Positions 35,079 to 44,078 are shown, counted from the first letter of the stretch. The stretch: DNA of 64,000 nucleotides from an uncultured Geobacteraceae bacterium (GCA_903925005.1 CAIYDX010000219.1:1-64000); one strand, 5' to 3'. The notes: generated by a model from the letters alone, not told the origin. Translations and numbers: made by a program.

Positions 35079-35657
35079 ATGGCAGTTTCAATCAAGGGTA
35101 CCAAAACCGAGCAGAATCTGCTCAAATCTTTTGCCGGCGAAAGTCAGGCGCGCAATCGTTACACCTATTTTGCAGGTGTTGCCAAAAAAGAGGGTTTTGT
35201 TCAAATTGCCGATATTTTCGAAGAAACGGCCTGCCAGGAGAAGGAACATGCCAAACGTTTCTTTAAATTTTTAGAGGGGGGCGATCTGGAAATTACCGCC
35301 TGTTTCCCTGCTGGTAAAATCGGCACAACGGCAGAGAATCTTCTGGCAGCGGCCAACGGTGAGCGTGATGAGCACACGCATCTCTACCCAGGATTTGCGG
35401 CAATCGCCAAAGAAGAGGGGTTCCCGGCAATCGCGGCGGCCTGGACGGCTATATCGGTAGCCGAGAAACAGCATGAAAAGCGCTATCGCGACCTGCTGGC
35501 AAATATTGATGCCGGCCGAGTATTTACCAGAGATGGCGACGTTGTCTGGCGCTGCCGAAACTGTGGCTATCTTCACACCGGCAAGGAAGCGCCGGAAACC
35601 TGTATAGCCTGTTTGCATCCGAAGGCGCATTTTGAATTATTGGGCGAGAATTGGTAA
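35079..35657 (+). CDS. rbr: rubrerythrin
   Basis: A 192-residue non-haem iron peroxidase. The N-terminal ferritin-like four-helix domain carries the diiron ligands ([31 protein letters not shown]). The C-terminal rubredoxin-like domain has two CxxC pairs (CRNCGY and CIACLH). It reduces hydrogen peroxide in the cytoplasm of anaerobes. AGGAGG precedes the ATG. Desulfoferrodoxin follows, so superoxide and peroxide are handled by one transcript. Confidence 0.96.
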   Translation: MAVSIKGTKTEQNLLKSFAGESQARNRYTYFAGVAKKEGFVQIADIFEETACQEKEHAKRFFKFLEGGDLEITACFPAGKIGTTAENLLAAANGERDEHTHLYPGFAAIAKEEGFPAIAAAWTAISVAEKQHEKRYRDLLANIDAGRVFTRDGDVVWRCRNCGYLHTGKEAPETCIACLHPKAHFELLGENW

Positions 35658-35664
35658 TTACTTG

Positions 35665-35682
35665 AACCCCGTTGCGGGGGTT
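35665..35682 (+). promoter_or_regulatory. intercistronic hairpin between rubrerythrin and desulfoferrodoxin
   Basis: AACCCC / GGGGTT stem with a short loop, eight bases after the rubrerythrin stop and with no T run, so it is not a complete terminator. It could protect the upstream message or tune the ratio of the two proteins. Confidence 0.5.
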
Positions 35683-35709
35683 ACTACATGGAAAAGGAGA
35701 AATATAACT

Positions 35710-36090
35710 ATGGCAAAATTACTTGAAGTCTACAAATGTGATCTGTGCGGCAATATTGTCGAGGTTATTCATGCGGGCGAGGGCGACCTGTCCTGTTGCG
35801 GCCAGGAGATGAAGCTGTTGTCGGAAAACACTGTTGACGCCGCCAAAGAGAAGCATGTCCCGGTTATTGAAGTCGGTAATGGTAACGTGAAAGTTACGAT
35901 CGGATCTGTTGCCCATCCGATGGAAGAAAAACATTATATCGAGTGGATCGAGCTGGTCGCCGACGGCAAGGCGTATCGTCAGTTCCTCAATCCTGGTGAT
36001 GCCCCGACCGCTACGTTTAACGTCACAGCAACAAAATTGTCCGCCCGTGAATTATGCAACCTGCATGGAGTTTGGTCGGCACAGAGCTGA
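35710..36090 (+). CDS. dfx: desulfoferrodoxin (superoxide reductase, two-iron type)
   Basis: A 126-residue protein. The N-terminal desulforedoxin-like centre is formed by YKCDLCG and SCCGQEM (four cysteines). The neelaredoxin domain has the His4Cys iron ligands in [23 protein letters not shown] and CNLHGVW. It reduces superoxide to peroxide without making oxygen, supplying the substrate of rubrerythrin. The ATG at 35710 with AAGGAG upstream is chosen over a TTG at 35632 inside rubrerythrin. Confidence 0.95.
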   Translation: MAKLLEVYKCDLCGNIVEVIHAGEGDLSCCGQEMKLLSENTVDAAKEKHVPVIEVGNGNVKVTIGSVAHPMEEKHYIEWIELVADGKAYRQFLNPGDAPTATFNVTATKLSARELCNLHGVWSAQS

Positions 36091-36104
36091 TTTGTATACT
36101 TTGA

Positions 36105-36136
36105 GCGGGAACCTGATTACCGGTTCCCGCCTATTT
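36105..36136 (+). terminator. probable terminator after desulfoferrodoxin
   Basis: A perfect nine-base stem GCGGGAACC / GGTTCCCGC with an eight-base loop, 15 bases after the stop. The T tract is weak (CTATTTG), so termination may be partial, with read-through toward lptF. Confidence 0.65.
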
Positions 36137-36185
36137 GACTGTTGAGCCCTTTACACAACTCTTCAGCTCATGTATCATCCCCTCC

Positions 36186-37334
36186 GTGAAACGCATTTTA
36201 TCCCTCTACATAATTCGGGAAATCTCCTCGCTCTTCCTGCTCGGCATTGTCATTTTTACTTTGGTTCTGCTGATGGGACGCTTGATCACCCTGACTGATC
36301 TTGTCGTGTCACATGGAGTCCCGCTGGCGGATGTCAGCAGAATGATCCTGTATCTGGTCCCTTCCTTTCTGGTGTTTACGATTCCAATGGCCTTTTTGCT
36401 GGCGGTACTGCTGGCTTTCGGGCGGCTTTCCGCCGATAACGAAATTGTTGTTCTCAAGGCCGGCGGCATAAGCCTTATTCAGATGTTGCCGCCGGTGATT
36501 ATTTGCGCGATTGTAGCGGTGCTGCTGGCCTTGGGGGCCAGTACCATCGGTGTGCCATGGGGCAACAGCGCCTTCAAAGAGCTCAGCCTTCAGGTGCTGA
36601 AACGGAACATAACAGCCACCATTCGCGAAAAGACGTTTTGGGATGATATACCGGGTGTTGTCATGTATACCGATCAGTATGACGAACAGAGTCACACGCT
36701 GAAAGGAATCGTCATTCACGATGGCCGCAATCCCGACCGGCCCATGACGATTTTTGCAGGAGACGGAATCATTGCCGGCGCGGAAGGCGGTCAGGCGCTG
36801 CTCTTGTCTCTGCATAATGGTTCCATTCATATAAAAGGAACCGGCGGCCTTTACCGGTTGGTTCATTTTGGTGAATACAGTATGACGGTCGGCGAAAAAG
36901 GGAACGGTACCGGAATATCCAGAAACGAGCCGGATATGTGGTTGTCCGAGCTGCAGAGTACTCTTGACGATCCGGGTACTTCGGCTAACAACCGTCTGAA
37001 AGCACTTGCTGAAATTCACAGTCGCTTTACCTTTCCGATCGCTTCGCTGGTTTTTGCAATCCTGGCGGTCCCGCTGGGACTACAGAACCGTCGTTCGGGT
37101 AAATCGGGTGGTTTTACCGTAAGTATCGCAATAATACTTGCCTATTACGTTCTTATGTCGGTTATGCGGACTCTGGCGGAGAAGGGGACTGCCCCCGCTG
37201 CCGTTGTGCTCTGGATTCCAAATTTGATCTTCTTTGCCATTGGTTGGTACTTTTTACGAATGGCATCACTGGAAAAGAGAATTCCACTTTTTCCGATGCG
37301 AAGATTTCTTGATTATTTCAGGAAGGCGACCTGA
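36186..37334 (+). CDS. lptF: LPS export permease LptF
   Basis: A YjgP/YjgQ-family membrane protein of about 382 residues. Three helices lie near each end (LFLLGIVIFTLVLLMGRLI; FPIASLVFAILAVPLGLQNR) around a periplasmic beta-jellyroll domain (about 130-270). With LptG and the LptB ATPase it extracts lipopolysaccharide from the inner membrane. The likely start is a GTG at 36186 giving MKRILSLYIIREI, the usual family N-terminus; the ribosome site is weak. lptG follows one base after the stop. Confidence 0.9.
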   Translation: MKRILSLYIIREISSLFLLGIVIFTLVLLMGRLITLTDLVVSHGVPLADVSRMILYLVPSFLVFTIPMAFLLAVLLAFGRLSADNEIVVLKAGGISLIQMLPPVIICAIVAVLLALGASTIGVPWGNSAFKELSLQVLKRNITATIREKTFWDDIPGVVMYTDQYDEQSHTLKGIVIHDGRNPDRPMTIFAGDGIIAGAEGGQALLLSLHNGSIHIKGTGGLYRLVHFGEYSMTVGEKGNGTGISRNEPDMWLSELQSTLDDPGTSANNRLKALAEIHSRFTFPIASLVFAILAVPLGLQNRRSGKSGGFTVSIAIILAYYVLMSVMRTLAEKGTAPAAVVLWIPNLIFFAIGWYFLRMASLEKRIPLFPMRRFLDYFRKAT

Positions 37335-37335
37335 T

Positions 37336-38415
37336 ATGGGTATCATCGACCGTTATATTGCCCGGACCTGGTTACGCCTGCTTCTGCTCTGTTTGAGCGG
37401 TTTTGTCGGGATTTATCTGGTTATCGATCTGATTGAAAACATTCCGCGCTTTCTGCGTGCCGGAGGGGCTGCGGGCGATATGCTGCAGTACTTTATCTGG
37501 AAATTTCCAGAAATGATAAGCCGGACCGCCACATTTTCGATTCTCATGGCTACGTTGCTGACACTTGGCACGCTTTCACGCGACAGCGAAATCATTGCCC
37601 TGCGCAGTTGCGGTGTCAGCTTGTTGAGAATATCGCTGCCGATGCTGGCTCTCGGGTTAATTGCCAGCATTCTGTTGTTGATCAATGCTGAACTGATTTT
37701 GCCACACAGTTATGCGCGCACTGAACTGCTGGTTCGGGTCAAGATCAAGAAAGAGGTTGACCACGCCGCGTTCAAACGGAACAACATCTGGTTCCGCTCC
37801 AAGTCAATGATCCTGAGGGCCCATCTATTTGAGCCGAAAACAAAAACATTAAGCGGTGTGGTTGTCTGGAACGTTGATGAAGCCATGAATCCGGTCAGCA
37901 GGATTGACGCCGTTTCGGCGGTCTATCGGGAAGGGGGCTGGCTGCTTAATTCCGCAACAACGAGGAATTTTCAGACTCCGGCCGGTTATGCGCCGCGGCA
38001 TGCGCAAACGATGCCGCTCGATCTAAACCTCAAAATAGAAGATTTGAAGGTTCTGGAAAGCGATGCCGATAACATGAGTATCCGTACGCTAAAAGAGTAT
38101 GCGGAAAATCTGAAGCGTGGCGGCTATCAGGCCTATCGTTACCTGACGTTGATGCATACCAAAATTGCTTCACCATTCGCGGCTCTGATAATGGTGCTGC
38201 TCGGAATTCCTTTTGCAATGCGAAACAGCCGCACCGGAAGCATTGCCATGGGGGTCGGCGCCAGCATCGGGATCGGTTTTGCTTATTTTGTTGTCAATGC
38301 GGTACTGCTCTCATATGGCCGAAGCGGTGTTTTGCCCCCTATGGTCGCTGCATGGGGCGCTAATGTTCTATTTATGATGAGCGGGATTTGGATGGCAATG
38401 ACGGTTAAATGCTAG
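37336..38415 (+). CDS. lptG: LPS export permease LptG
   Basis: A 359-residue partner of LptF with the same layout: helices at 10-35, 60-80 and 100-120, a jellyroll domain, then three more helices ending in VLFMMSGIWMAM. The N-terminus MGIIDRYIARTWLRLLLLC is the family start, and AGGAAGG stands before the ATG at 37336. An upstream in-frame start at 37234 is inside lptF and rejected. Coupled to lptF. Confidence 0.92.
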   Translation: MGIIDRYIARTWLRLLLLCLSGFVGIYLVIDLIENIPRFLRAGGAAGDMLQYFIWKFPEMISRTATFSILMATLLTLGTLSRDSEIIALRSCGVSLLRISLPMLALGLIASILLLINAELILPHSYARTELLVRVKIKKEVDHAAFKRNNIWFRSKSMILRAHLFEPKTKTLSGVVVWNVDEAMNPVSRIDAVSAVYREGGWLLNSATTRNFQTPAGYAPRHAQTMPLDLNLKIEDLKVLESDADNMSIRTLKEYAENLKRGGYQAYRYLTLMHTKIASPFAALIMVLLGIPFAMRNSRTGSIAMGVGASIGIGFAYFVVNAVLLSYGRSGVLPPMVAAWGANVLFMMSGIWMAMTVKC

Positions 38416-38453
38416 GTCATAAAAATTGTGCCTAAATGGTCGGGAGTGTCTCT

Positions 38454-39380
38454 ATGCTGTTAAAATCCTTACGAACACTCATTATTGTTTGTTGCTTTTG
38501 CCTGGCATACGAAGAAGCGTCTGCCGCTGAACGTCCGACTCGTACAAAGAACGAGATAACTCCAAAATCTGTTCCGGCAGCAGCGTCAATCACTATACTC
38601 AGTATCATCCCGGCCCAGGCAGAACCAGGTGCGAAGGTGACGTTGTCCGGTTCAGGCTTCGGGGAAAACGCCGCCGTTTTTCTCGGCAGCGTTGAAGTTC
38701 AAATACGGGTTGTCAATGACAAACAGGTTGAATTCAATATACCGCAACAGCTTGAAGCAGGCCTGTACGCACTCTACCTGAAACGCTCCGACGGCATTAC
38801 CGGCAGATCCTATAATTTTACGGTACTTCCAGTGCGCCCGGAACTCAGCTCTCTGGAACCGGCAGTGATCAGCTCCTGTGCCGCAGGCAAGGAGCGCGAA
38901 GTGATTACCCGCGGTAAAAATTATCGCGAAACTTCAATGATCTTTTTTGATGGGGCTCTGCTTGCCGGCACCTTTATTTCTCAGGAGACCATCTCTTTCG
39001 CCGTCCCTGCCGTGTCTGGCGGGCTTCACCAAGTGTTGGTGAAAAACAATCCCGAAATCGGTTCCGTGCCCTTGAATCTCTTTATTGAAACCAGACCTGA
39101 AATTAGCCAGATATCGATAGGCGATGAACATGTAAGCTTCTATGAACTGATTATTTCCGGAAGAAACTTTCATCAGAATTCATCGATATATGTGGATGGC
39201 ACACAGATCGGCGGGCGCGGTGGGCAGGATATGGCCGAACGGGAAAAACTGATATATATCGACTGCAAAAAACTGATCTACCAGCGGCACCCCTATTCTC
39301 CGGTCAATAAGGATTTTCGCCTTCAGGTCGTCAATCCGGGAGGGGAGGGGAGCCAGGTCATCACGGTGTCGGCCCCGTGA
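38454..39380 (+). CDS. exported IPT/TIG-domain protein
   Basis: A 308-residue protein with a signal peptide (LIIVCCFCLAYEEASA) and two or three immunoglobulin-like IPT/TIG units. The first begins ITILSIIPAQAEPGAKVTLSGSG minus its ends, i.e. IIPAQAEPGAKVTLSGSGF near residue 50; further units begin near 130 and 215. Such domains serve in surface or periplasmic binding. No catalytic motif is seen. GGGAG precedes the ATG at 38454. It may share the lptFG transcript. Its end faces the RND transporter gene. Confidence 0.82.
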   Translation: MLLKSLRTLIIVCCFCLAYEEASAAERPTRTKNEITPKSVPAAASITILSIIPAQAEPGAKVTLSGSGFGENAAVFLGSVEVQIRVVNDKQVEFNIPQQLEAGLYALYLKRSDGITGRSYNFTVLPVRPELSSLEPAVISSCAAGKEREVITRGKNYRETSMIFFDGALLAGTFISQETISFAVPAVSGGLHQVLVKNNPEIGSVPLNLFIETRPEISQISIGDEHVSFYELIISGRNFHQNSSIYVDGTQIGGRGGQDMAEREKLIYIDCKKLIYQRHPYSPVNKDFRLQVVNPGGEGSQVITVSAP

Positions 39381-39390
39381 CCTCGGGTTA

Positions 39391-42141
39391 TCACTCCCGT
39401 TTTCCCCACACGCTCAGCAGTGCCGGTAAAAAAGCCATAAAGACCGCCACGCTGGCGAACATGCCGAGCGACATGACCGCTCCGATGCTGAAAACTCCCT
39501 GGTGGTGCGCCACCATCAAAGCGCCGAAGCTGAAGAGGATCGTCAGGGCGTTCAGGAATACCCCGATTCCGGCGCTGCTCATGGCTACCTGCGGAGGCGT
39601 TTCGTTCCCCAGACGATACCGGTTGATGATATAGATGGCCGAGTCGATCCCCACCCCTAGTATCAGCGGCAGGACAATAATGTTGGCTGAGTTGAAGCTG
39701 ATCCCGGCCAGCCACATCCCCCCCACCATCAGCAGCAGACCGGCGGCCAGCGGCAGCGCACCGATCAGCGCAAAGCGGATGCTTTTGAAGTTGATCAGCA
39801 GGATCGCGGCGATGCCTATGAAAGCGTAACCGAAAGCTCGCAGGTAGGAATCACGCAGAATGGTCAACGACTCATAGACCATTACCGGTTCTCCGGTTGC
39901 ATGCGGAACTACCCCCTGAACCTGTTTGACAAACTCCTCCAGCGGTTCATGCTCGAAGATCTCTTTTTTAGCAGCCACCTGCAGCAGCAGTTTGCCGCTC
40001 TTGCCTACAAAGCGTTGTATCAGTTGTTCCGGTACATCGGCCTCGCTGACTCGTGACGCCTCAAGGCTCTCTTTCATCATGCGCAGTTTGTCGGGGAGTT
40101 CGGCAAACATCTCCCCTTGAAATTCACGTAGCATTCCCAGAGCGTTCTTATCCTTTTCTTTTTCCAGAGTTTTGAAAAAGCTGTCCAGAGTCGTCAGAAA
40201 GGCGGCAATTTGTAGAGCTTCCGGAGCTTTTCGAGTTTCCAGCGATTTTTTGAGCATCTCCACCCGATTACGGAAATTTTCAAAGACAGCCGGAAGGGCC
40301 ATGACCTGCATATTTTCTTCATAAGGGACCGGTTTGACCTCAGCCATGATCTGTTTCAGCGATGCCAGTTCCGCCAGCTTTGCCTCCTGCTGATCCGGAA
40401 CCAGGGCCGGCAGGTTGACTACATGATCCACGGCCGGCAGCCTTTCGAGCCGTTCAGTCAGCTGACCGGCTTCCGCCCTGTCGCGAGCGGTTACAACGGC
40501 AAAGTAACCGGAGTTCTCCTTACTGCGCATCAGTTTGTAGGCGTACGTTACCGACTGCAACCCCTTCGCTTGCAGATTCATCAGATTATAGTCGAAGCGC
40601 ATCGACAGGGCAGGGTAGAGGCAGATCAGTGACAGAGCGAGTGTTGCTGCAATGACGGTCCGAGGCTTTCCGAAGAGGGTGTAAATAAAAGTACCGCAAT
40701 CTACCCCATCCCCACCCTTACCTTCCCCTTGAAAGGGAGGGGGAAAGTCAAGATCTATTAAGTTGTTAGTCCCTTCCCCTTCAAGGGGAAGGTAAGGATG
40801 GGGTGATGGTGCATGTTTCTTGAATTGTTCCAGCAGTATCAGCATGGCCGGCAACACGGTAAAGGTAGCGATGACGCAGATAACGACCCCACCGGCGGCG
40901 ATGATGCCGAGTTCGGCAATACCCTTGAAGTCGGTGAAAGCAAAGGTGGCAAAGGCCAATGCCACGGTGGCGGCGGCCATAATAATCGAACGGATATTGG
41001 TGGAGAGACCGGTTTCGATCGCATCCATGCCGCATGCGCCTCGCTTCAGTTCCTCCTGATAGCGGAGCACAACCTGGATGCCATACTCGATCCCCAGGCC
41101 GATCAGCATGATAGCGAAGACCATCGACAGGATATTTAGATGTCCGACGGCAGCGGTGGCGAAGCCGAACGAAAGGCAGATTCCGACGATCAGCGAGACC
41201 ATCGCGGCAATCACGTTCAGCAAACCGCGAAAGGCGAACAGTAGCAGTATAACAGTCAGCGTCAAAGAGAGAATGGTGGCAATTTCCAGGTCGTGCTTGC
41301 TGGTGGCCATCTCTTCGTATTCTAGGACCGGCACGCCGGTCAATCCTCCGGTAACCCCCTTAAACTCCGGTTTTTTCAGGATTTCGTCCAGCGCCGCGCG
41401 GGCAGCCTTGATCGACTTTTCCGAGGCGACAAAGCTCCCCTCATCCTTGACCGGCAGCATGGTAATTACCTGCTGTTTACCGGCGTTCTCCAACATGGAT
41501 GGTTTGCCATCACCGCCGCCTTTCAGGAACGAATCCATCGACAAGCCGCTTGTTTTGCCGTCAAAGGCCTTGAAACCCTTGTCCAGCGTGGTCAGCATGA
41601 AGGTGATGCTTTGTAGAGACGCATGATCATGCGTCTCTACGGAAGACGCCAAATAACTGTCGATTTGACCGGTCAGGCTAGTAAAGAGCGTTTGCACAGA
41701 AGGCGCGGCGGCCAAATCTTTCAATACCGGCGCCGCCATTGTCAAGGTTTTACGCAAATTTTTAATGTCGTCAAGTGGCATGAACAAAAGGCCGTTGGTA
41801 CGGAAGTAGGGGAGGCCGCCGGGGTAGAAAACATCCCTGAATAATCCTCGCTCCTTGTTCAGGGTTGCGTACAGTGCATCAGCAGCCTTGGTTGATTTAG
41901 CCGCGTCTTCTGACTCTATCACCGCGACAATCTCTTCCTGATCACCGAATTCGGCGCGATAGGCACGGTAATCGACCTGGAAGGCGGTGTTACTCGGCAT
42001 AAGATCGTCGCGACCTGTCAAAAACGTCATGTTCCTGACCGTGTAGGCAACTGAGATGGCTGAAAATAACAGGGCAAACATCAGAATCGAACGGGGATGT
42101 TTCGATATGAAAGCGAACAGACGGCTATGTTTGTTGGACAC
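39391..42141 (-). CDS. RND/MMPL-family transporter, hopanoid-type (HpnN-like)
   Basis: A 916-residue permease with the MMPL pattern: one N-terminal helix, a periplasmic domain, five helices (ATILSLTLTVILLLFAFRG onward), a cytoplasmic loop, then the same arrangement repeated. Charged family residues are visible in LIGLGIEYGIQVVLR and LGVGIDSAIYIINRY. HpnN-like members carry hopanoids or other lipids to the outer membrane; the substrate here is inferred. Two palindromic repeats have been accommodated in frame: one adds SPHPYLPLEGEG...PPPFQGEGKGGDG in the central cytoplasmic loop, the other encodes ETHDHASL in the first periplasmic domain. The start is preceded by AGGAGC. Confidence 0.9.
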   Translation of the reverse strand: MSNKHSRLFAFISKHPRSILMFALLFSAISVAYTVRNMTFLTGRDDLMPSNTAFQVDYRAYRAEFGDQEEIVAVIESEDAAKSTKAADALYATLNKERGLFRDVFYPGGLPYFRTNGLLFMPLDDIKNLRKTLTMAAPVLKDLAAAPSVQTLFTSLTGQIDSYLASSVETHDHASLQSITFMLTTLDKGFKAFDGKTSGLSMDSFLKGGGDGKPSMLENAGKQQVITMLPVKDEGSFVASEKSIKAARAALDEILKKPEFKGVTGGLTGVPVLEYEEMATSKHDLEIATILSLTLTVILLLFAFRGLLNVIAAMVSLIVGICLSFGFATAAVGHLNILSMVFAIMLIGLGIEYGIQVVLRYQEELKRGACGMDAIETGLSTNIRSIIMAAATVALAFATFAFTDFKGIAELGIIAAGGVVICVIATFTVLPAMLILLEQFKKHAPSPHPYLPLEGEGTNNLIDLDFPPPFQGEGKGGDGVDCGTFIYTLFGKPRTVIAATLALSLICLYPALSMRFDYNLMNLQAKGLQSVTYAYKLMRSKENSGYFAVVTARDRAEAGQLTERLERLPAVDHVVNLPALVPDQQEAKLAELASLKQIMAEVKPVPYEENMQVMALPAVFENFRNRVEMLKKSLETRKAPEALQIAAFLTTLDSFFKTLEKEKDKNALGMLREFQGEMFAELPDKLRMMKESLEASRVSEADVPEQLIQRFVGKSGKLLLQVAAKKEIFEHEPLEEFVKQVQGVVPHATGEPVMVYESLTILRDSYLRAFGYAFIGIAAILLINFKSIRFALIGALPLAAGLLLMVGGMWLAGISFNSANIIVLPLILGVGIDSAIYIINRYRLGNETPPQVAMSSAGIGVFLNALTILFSFGALMVAHHQGVFSIGAVMSLGMFASVAVFMAFLPALLSVWGKRE
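40704..40803. repeat. REP-like palindromic repeat inside the RND gene
   Basis: About 100 bases with inverted arms. The left arm begins CCCCATCCCCACCCTTACC and the right arm ends GGTAAGGATGGGG; each arm also folds on itself (CTTCCCCTTGAAAGGGAGG; TTCCCCTTCAAGGGGAA). Its minus-strand translation, LPLEGEG and PPPFQGEGKGGDG, is the peptide signature of a repeat dispersed in many bacterial genomes. It keeps the transporter frame open. Confidence 0.85.
41613..41640. repeat. 28-base perfect palindrome inside the RND gene
   Basis: The sequence starts GTAGAGACGCATGA and reads identically on the other strand over 28 bases. GTAGAGACG...CGTCTCTAC ends are typical of a short dispersed palindrome in bacteria. 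It lies in frame in the transporter gene and encodes ETHDHASL. Confidence 0.8.
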
Positions 42142-42243
42142 GAGGGCTCCTTAGATAAAATGCACGATCCTGAATAGCATCGGAAGCGGTTAAAAGTCAA
42201 TCTGATGGGGAGATCTGTTTTGATGGAGGAAGCTTAGTACGTT

Positions 42244-42315
42244 ATGTATCAGGCACTGAAATCGAAATGTATTGCCCCTTTACAGGAATTTGTGCTACTG
42301 TGTTCAAGTTCGTGA
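42244..42315 (+). CDS. putative 23-residue leader peptide of the YbiT-type gene
   Basis: An ATG-started ORF (MYQALKSKCIAPLQEFVLLC and three serines) whose TGA ends exactly at the first base of the terminator hairpin at 42315. GGAGG lies 14 bases upstream of the ATG, rather far. Its position between divergent genes and immediately ahead of a terminator suggests a leader for attenuation control. It could also be chance. Confidence 0.35.
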   Translation: MYQALKSKCIAPLQEFVLLCSSS

Positions 42316-42347
42316 ACCACAGAGCTCACCATGCCCTGTGGTTTTTT
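42315..42347 (+). terminator. terminator hairpin in the leader of the YbiT-type ABC-F gene
   Basis: Stem AACCACAG / CTGTGGTT, 13-base loop, followed by TTTT. It points rightward although the gene to its left is on the other strand and divergent, so there is no upstream rightward gene for it to end. It lies 80 bases before the ABC-F start codon and is therefore likely an attenuator. Confidence 0.7.
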
Positions 42348-42426
42348 ATTTCTTGTTCCGATAAATCGGGATAAGTGCGTGAACGAAAATATTTCCAACT
42401 TTCAAAATGAGGAGTACCAGACCAGC

Positions 42427-44064
42427 ATGATTGCAGCATCTAATATCACCCTTTCTTACGGTAAACGAGTACTTTTCAAAGACGTCAACATCAAGTTCAC
42501 CCCCGGTAACTGTTATGGGTTGATCGGCGCAAACGGGGCAGGGAAATCGACGTTTCTCAAAATTCTCGCTGGCGAGCTTGATGCCGATAAAGGGGAAATC
42601 ATAGTCGGTCCACGGGAGCGGATTGCGGTTCTTCGACAGGACCAGTTTGCCTTTGACGAAGAAACCGTATTCAACACGGTTATCATGGGACACAAGCGGA
42701 TGTATGATGTCATGACGGAACGCGAGGCGATTTACGCCAAAGCTGAATTTTCCGAAGCGGATGGAGTACGTTCCGCCGAACTTGAAAGCGAATTTGCCGA
42801 GATGAACGGCTATGAGGCTGAATCCGAGGCTGCGGTGCTTTTGAACGGTCTCGGCATACCGGAAGAGCTGCGGACAAAACAGATGAAGGAGCTGGAGGCG
42901 GGGGACAAGGTGCGTGTCCTGCTGGCCCAGGCCCTGTTCGGCAGCCCGGACGTACTGCTGCTGGACGAGCCTACCAACAATCTCGATCTGAAATCTATAC
43001 AGTGGCTGGAAGAGTTTCTGTTCCGGTTTCCGAATACCGTTATTGTCGTGTCTCATGACCGTCACTTTCTCAATCAGGTATGTACGCATACCGCAGATAT
43101 CGACTTTGGGCGGATTCAGATTTATGTCGGCAACTACGATTTCTGGTATCACGCCAGTCAGCTAAACTTAAAGCAGAAGCAGAACGAAAACCGTAAAGTA
43201 TCCGAAAGGGCTGACGAACTTAAAGCCTTTATCCAGCGCTTCAGCTCCAATGCCTCCAAAGCGAAACAGGCGACGTCGCGCCGGAAACTGCTTGATAAAC
43301 TCACTCTGGAGGATATGCCGACCTCATCCAGAAAATATCCTCACGTGGTCTTCAAGCCGGAGCGCCCCTGTGGCGATATCATCCTGGAAATCCAGGGGCT
43401 TACCAAAGAAATCGACGGGGTCAAGGTGTTGAATAATTTTGACCTGATCGTACGCAAAGGGGACAAGATTGCGTTCGTTGGCGGCAGCACCCTTGCTCGT
43501 ACGACACTTTTTCAGATTCTTGCCGGTGAGTTGGAACCGGACAGCGGCAGCTTTCGCTGGGGTATTACCATTACCAGCGCCTATTTCCCCAAGGAAAACA
43601 GCCAGTACTTTGAACGCGAGATGACTTTGATCGAATGGCTGGGGCAGTATTCACCCCCAACCGAAGGTGAAACCTTTGCGCGCGGTTTCCTCGGCAGAAT
43701 GCTCTTCTCCGGCGAAGAGGCGATGAAAAAAACCACCGTGCTATCTGGTGGCGAAAAGGTTCGCTGTATGCTGTCGCGTATGATGCTGACCGCCGCCAAT
43801 GTAATTATCCTTGATGAACCGACCAATCACCTCGATCTCGAATCGATCACCGCCCTTAACGATGGCCTGATTGCGTTCAGTGAAGTGATTATGTTCGCCT
43901 CGCACGACCATGAATTTGTCTCAACGGTCGCCAACCGGATTGTCGAGATCACTCCAGGGGGCGTAATCGACCGCACCATGGGCTTTGAAGAGTATATGGA
44001 AAGTGCAGACGTATCACAGGAACGGGATGAACTGTATCATGGCCATGCTGATTTGAGCCTGTAG
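42427..44064 (+). CDS. ABC-F family ATPase, YbiT type
   Basis: A 545-residue ribosome-associated ABC-F protein with two ATPase domains and a linker. The N-terminal domain has Walker A GANGAGKST, signature-side KVRVLLAQALFGSPDVLLLDEPTNN and SHDRHFLN. YbiT hallmarks are RQDQFAF near residue 65 and FSSNASKAKQATSRRK in the linker. The second domain has a degenerate Walker A (VGGSTLARTTLF, lysine replaced by arginine, glycines lost) but intact LSGGEKVRCMLSRMM and ILDEPTNHLD. ABC-F proteins act on the ribosomal E site. The ATG at 42427 has AGGAG 12 bases upstream. Confidence 0.9.
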   Translation: MIAASNITLSYGKRVLFKDVNIKFTPGNCYGLIGANGAGKSTFLKILAGELDADKGEIIVGPRERIAVLRQDQFAFDEETVFNTVIMGHKRMYDVMTEREAIYAKAEFSEADGVRSAELESEFAEMNGYEAESEAAVLLNGLGIPEELRTKQMKELEAGDKVRVLLAQALFGSPDVLLLDEPTNNLDLKSIQWLEEFLFRFPNTVIVVSHDRHFLNQVCTHTADIDFGRIQIYVGNYDFWYHASQLNLKQKQNENRKVSERADELKAFIQRFSSNASKAKQATSRRKLLDKLTLEDMPTSSRKYPHVVFKPERPCGDIILEIQGLTKEIDGVKVLNNFDLIVRKGDKIAFVGGSTLARTTLFQILAGELEPDSGSFRWGITITSAYFPKENSQYFEREMTLIEWLGQYSPPTEGETFARGFLGRMLFSGEEAMKKTTVLSGGEKVRCMLSRMMLTAANVIILDEPTNHLDLESITALNDGLIAFSEVIMFASHDHEFVSTVANRIVEITPGGVIDRTMGFEEYMESADVSQERDELYHGHADLSL

Positions 44065-44078
44065 TCTTGGGACAAGTT

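Noticed and set aside
35665-35682. Terminator between rubrerythrin and desulfoferrodoxin
   Set aside because: The stem is good but there is no T run, and the next gene is only 28 bases on with a strong ribosome site; it is more likely an intercistronic hairpin.
42346-43152. 268-codon open frame on the minus strand opposite the YbiT-type gene
   Set aside because: Antisense to conserved ABC-F motifs, and it crosses the terminator and leader.
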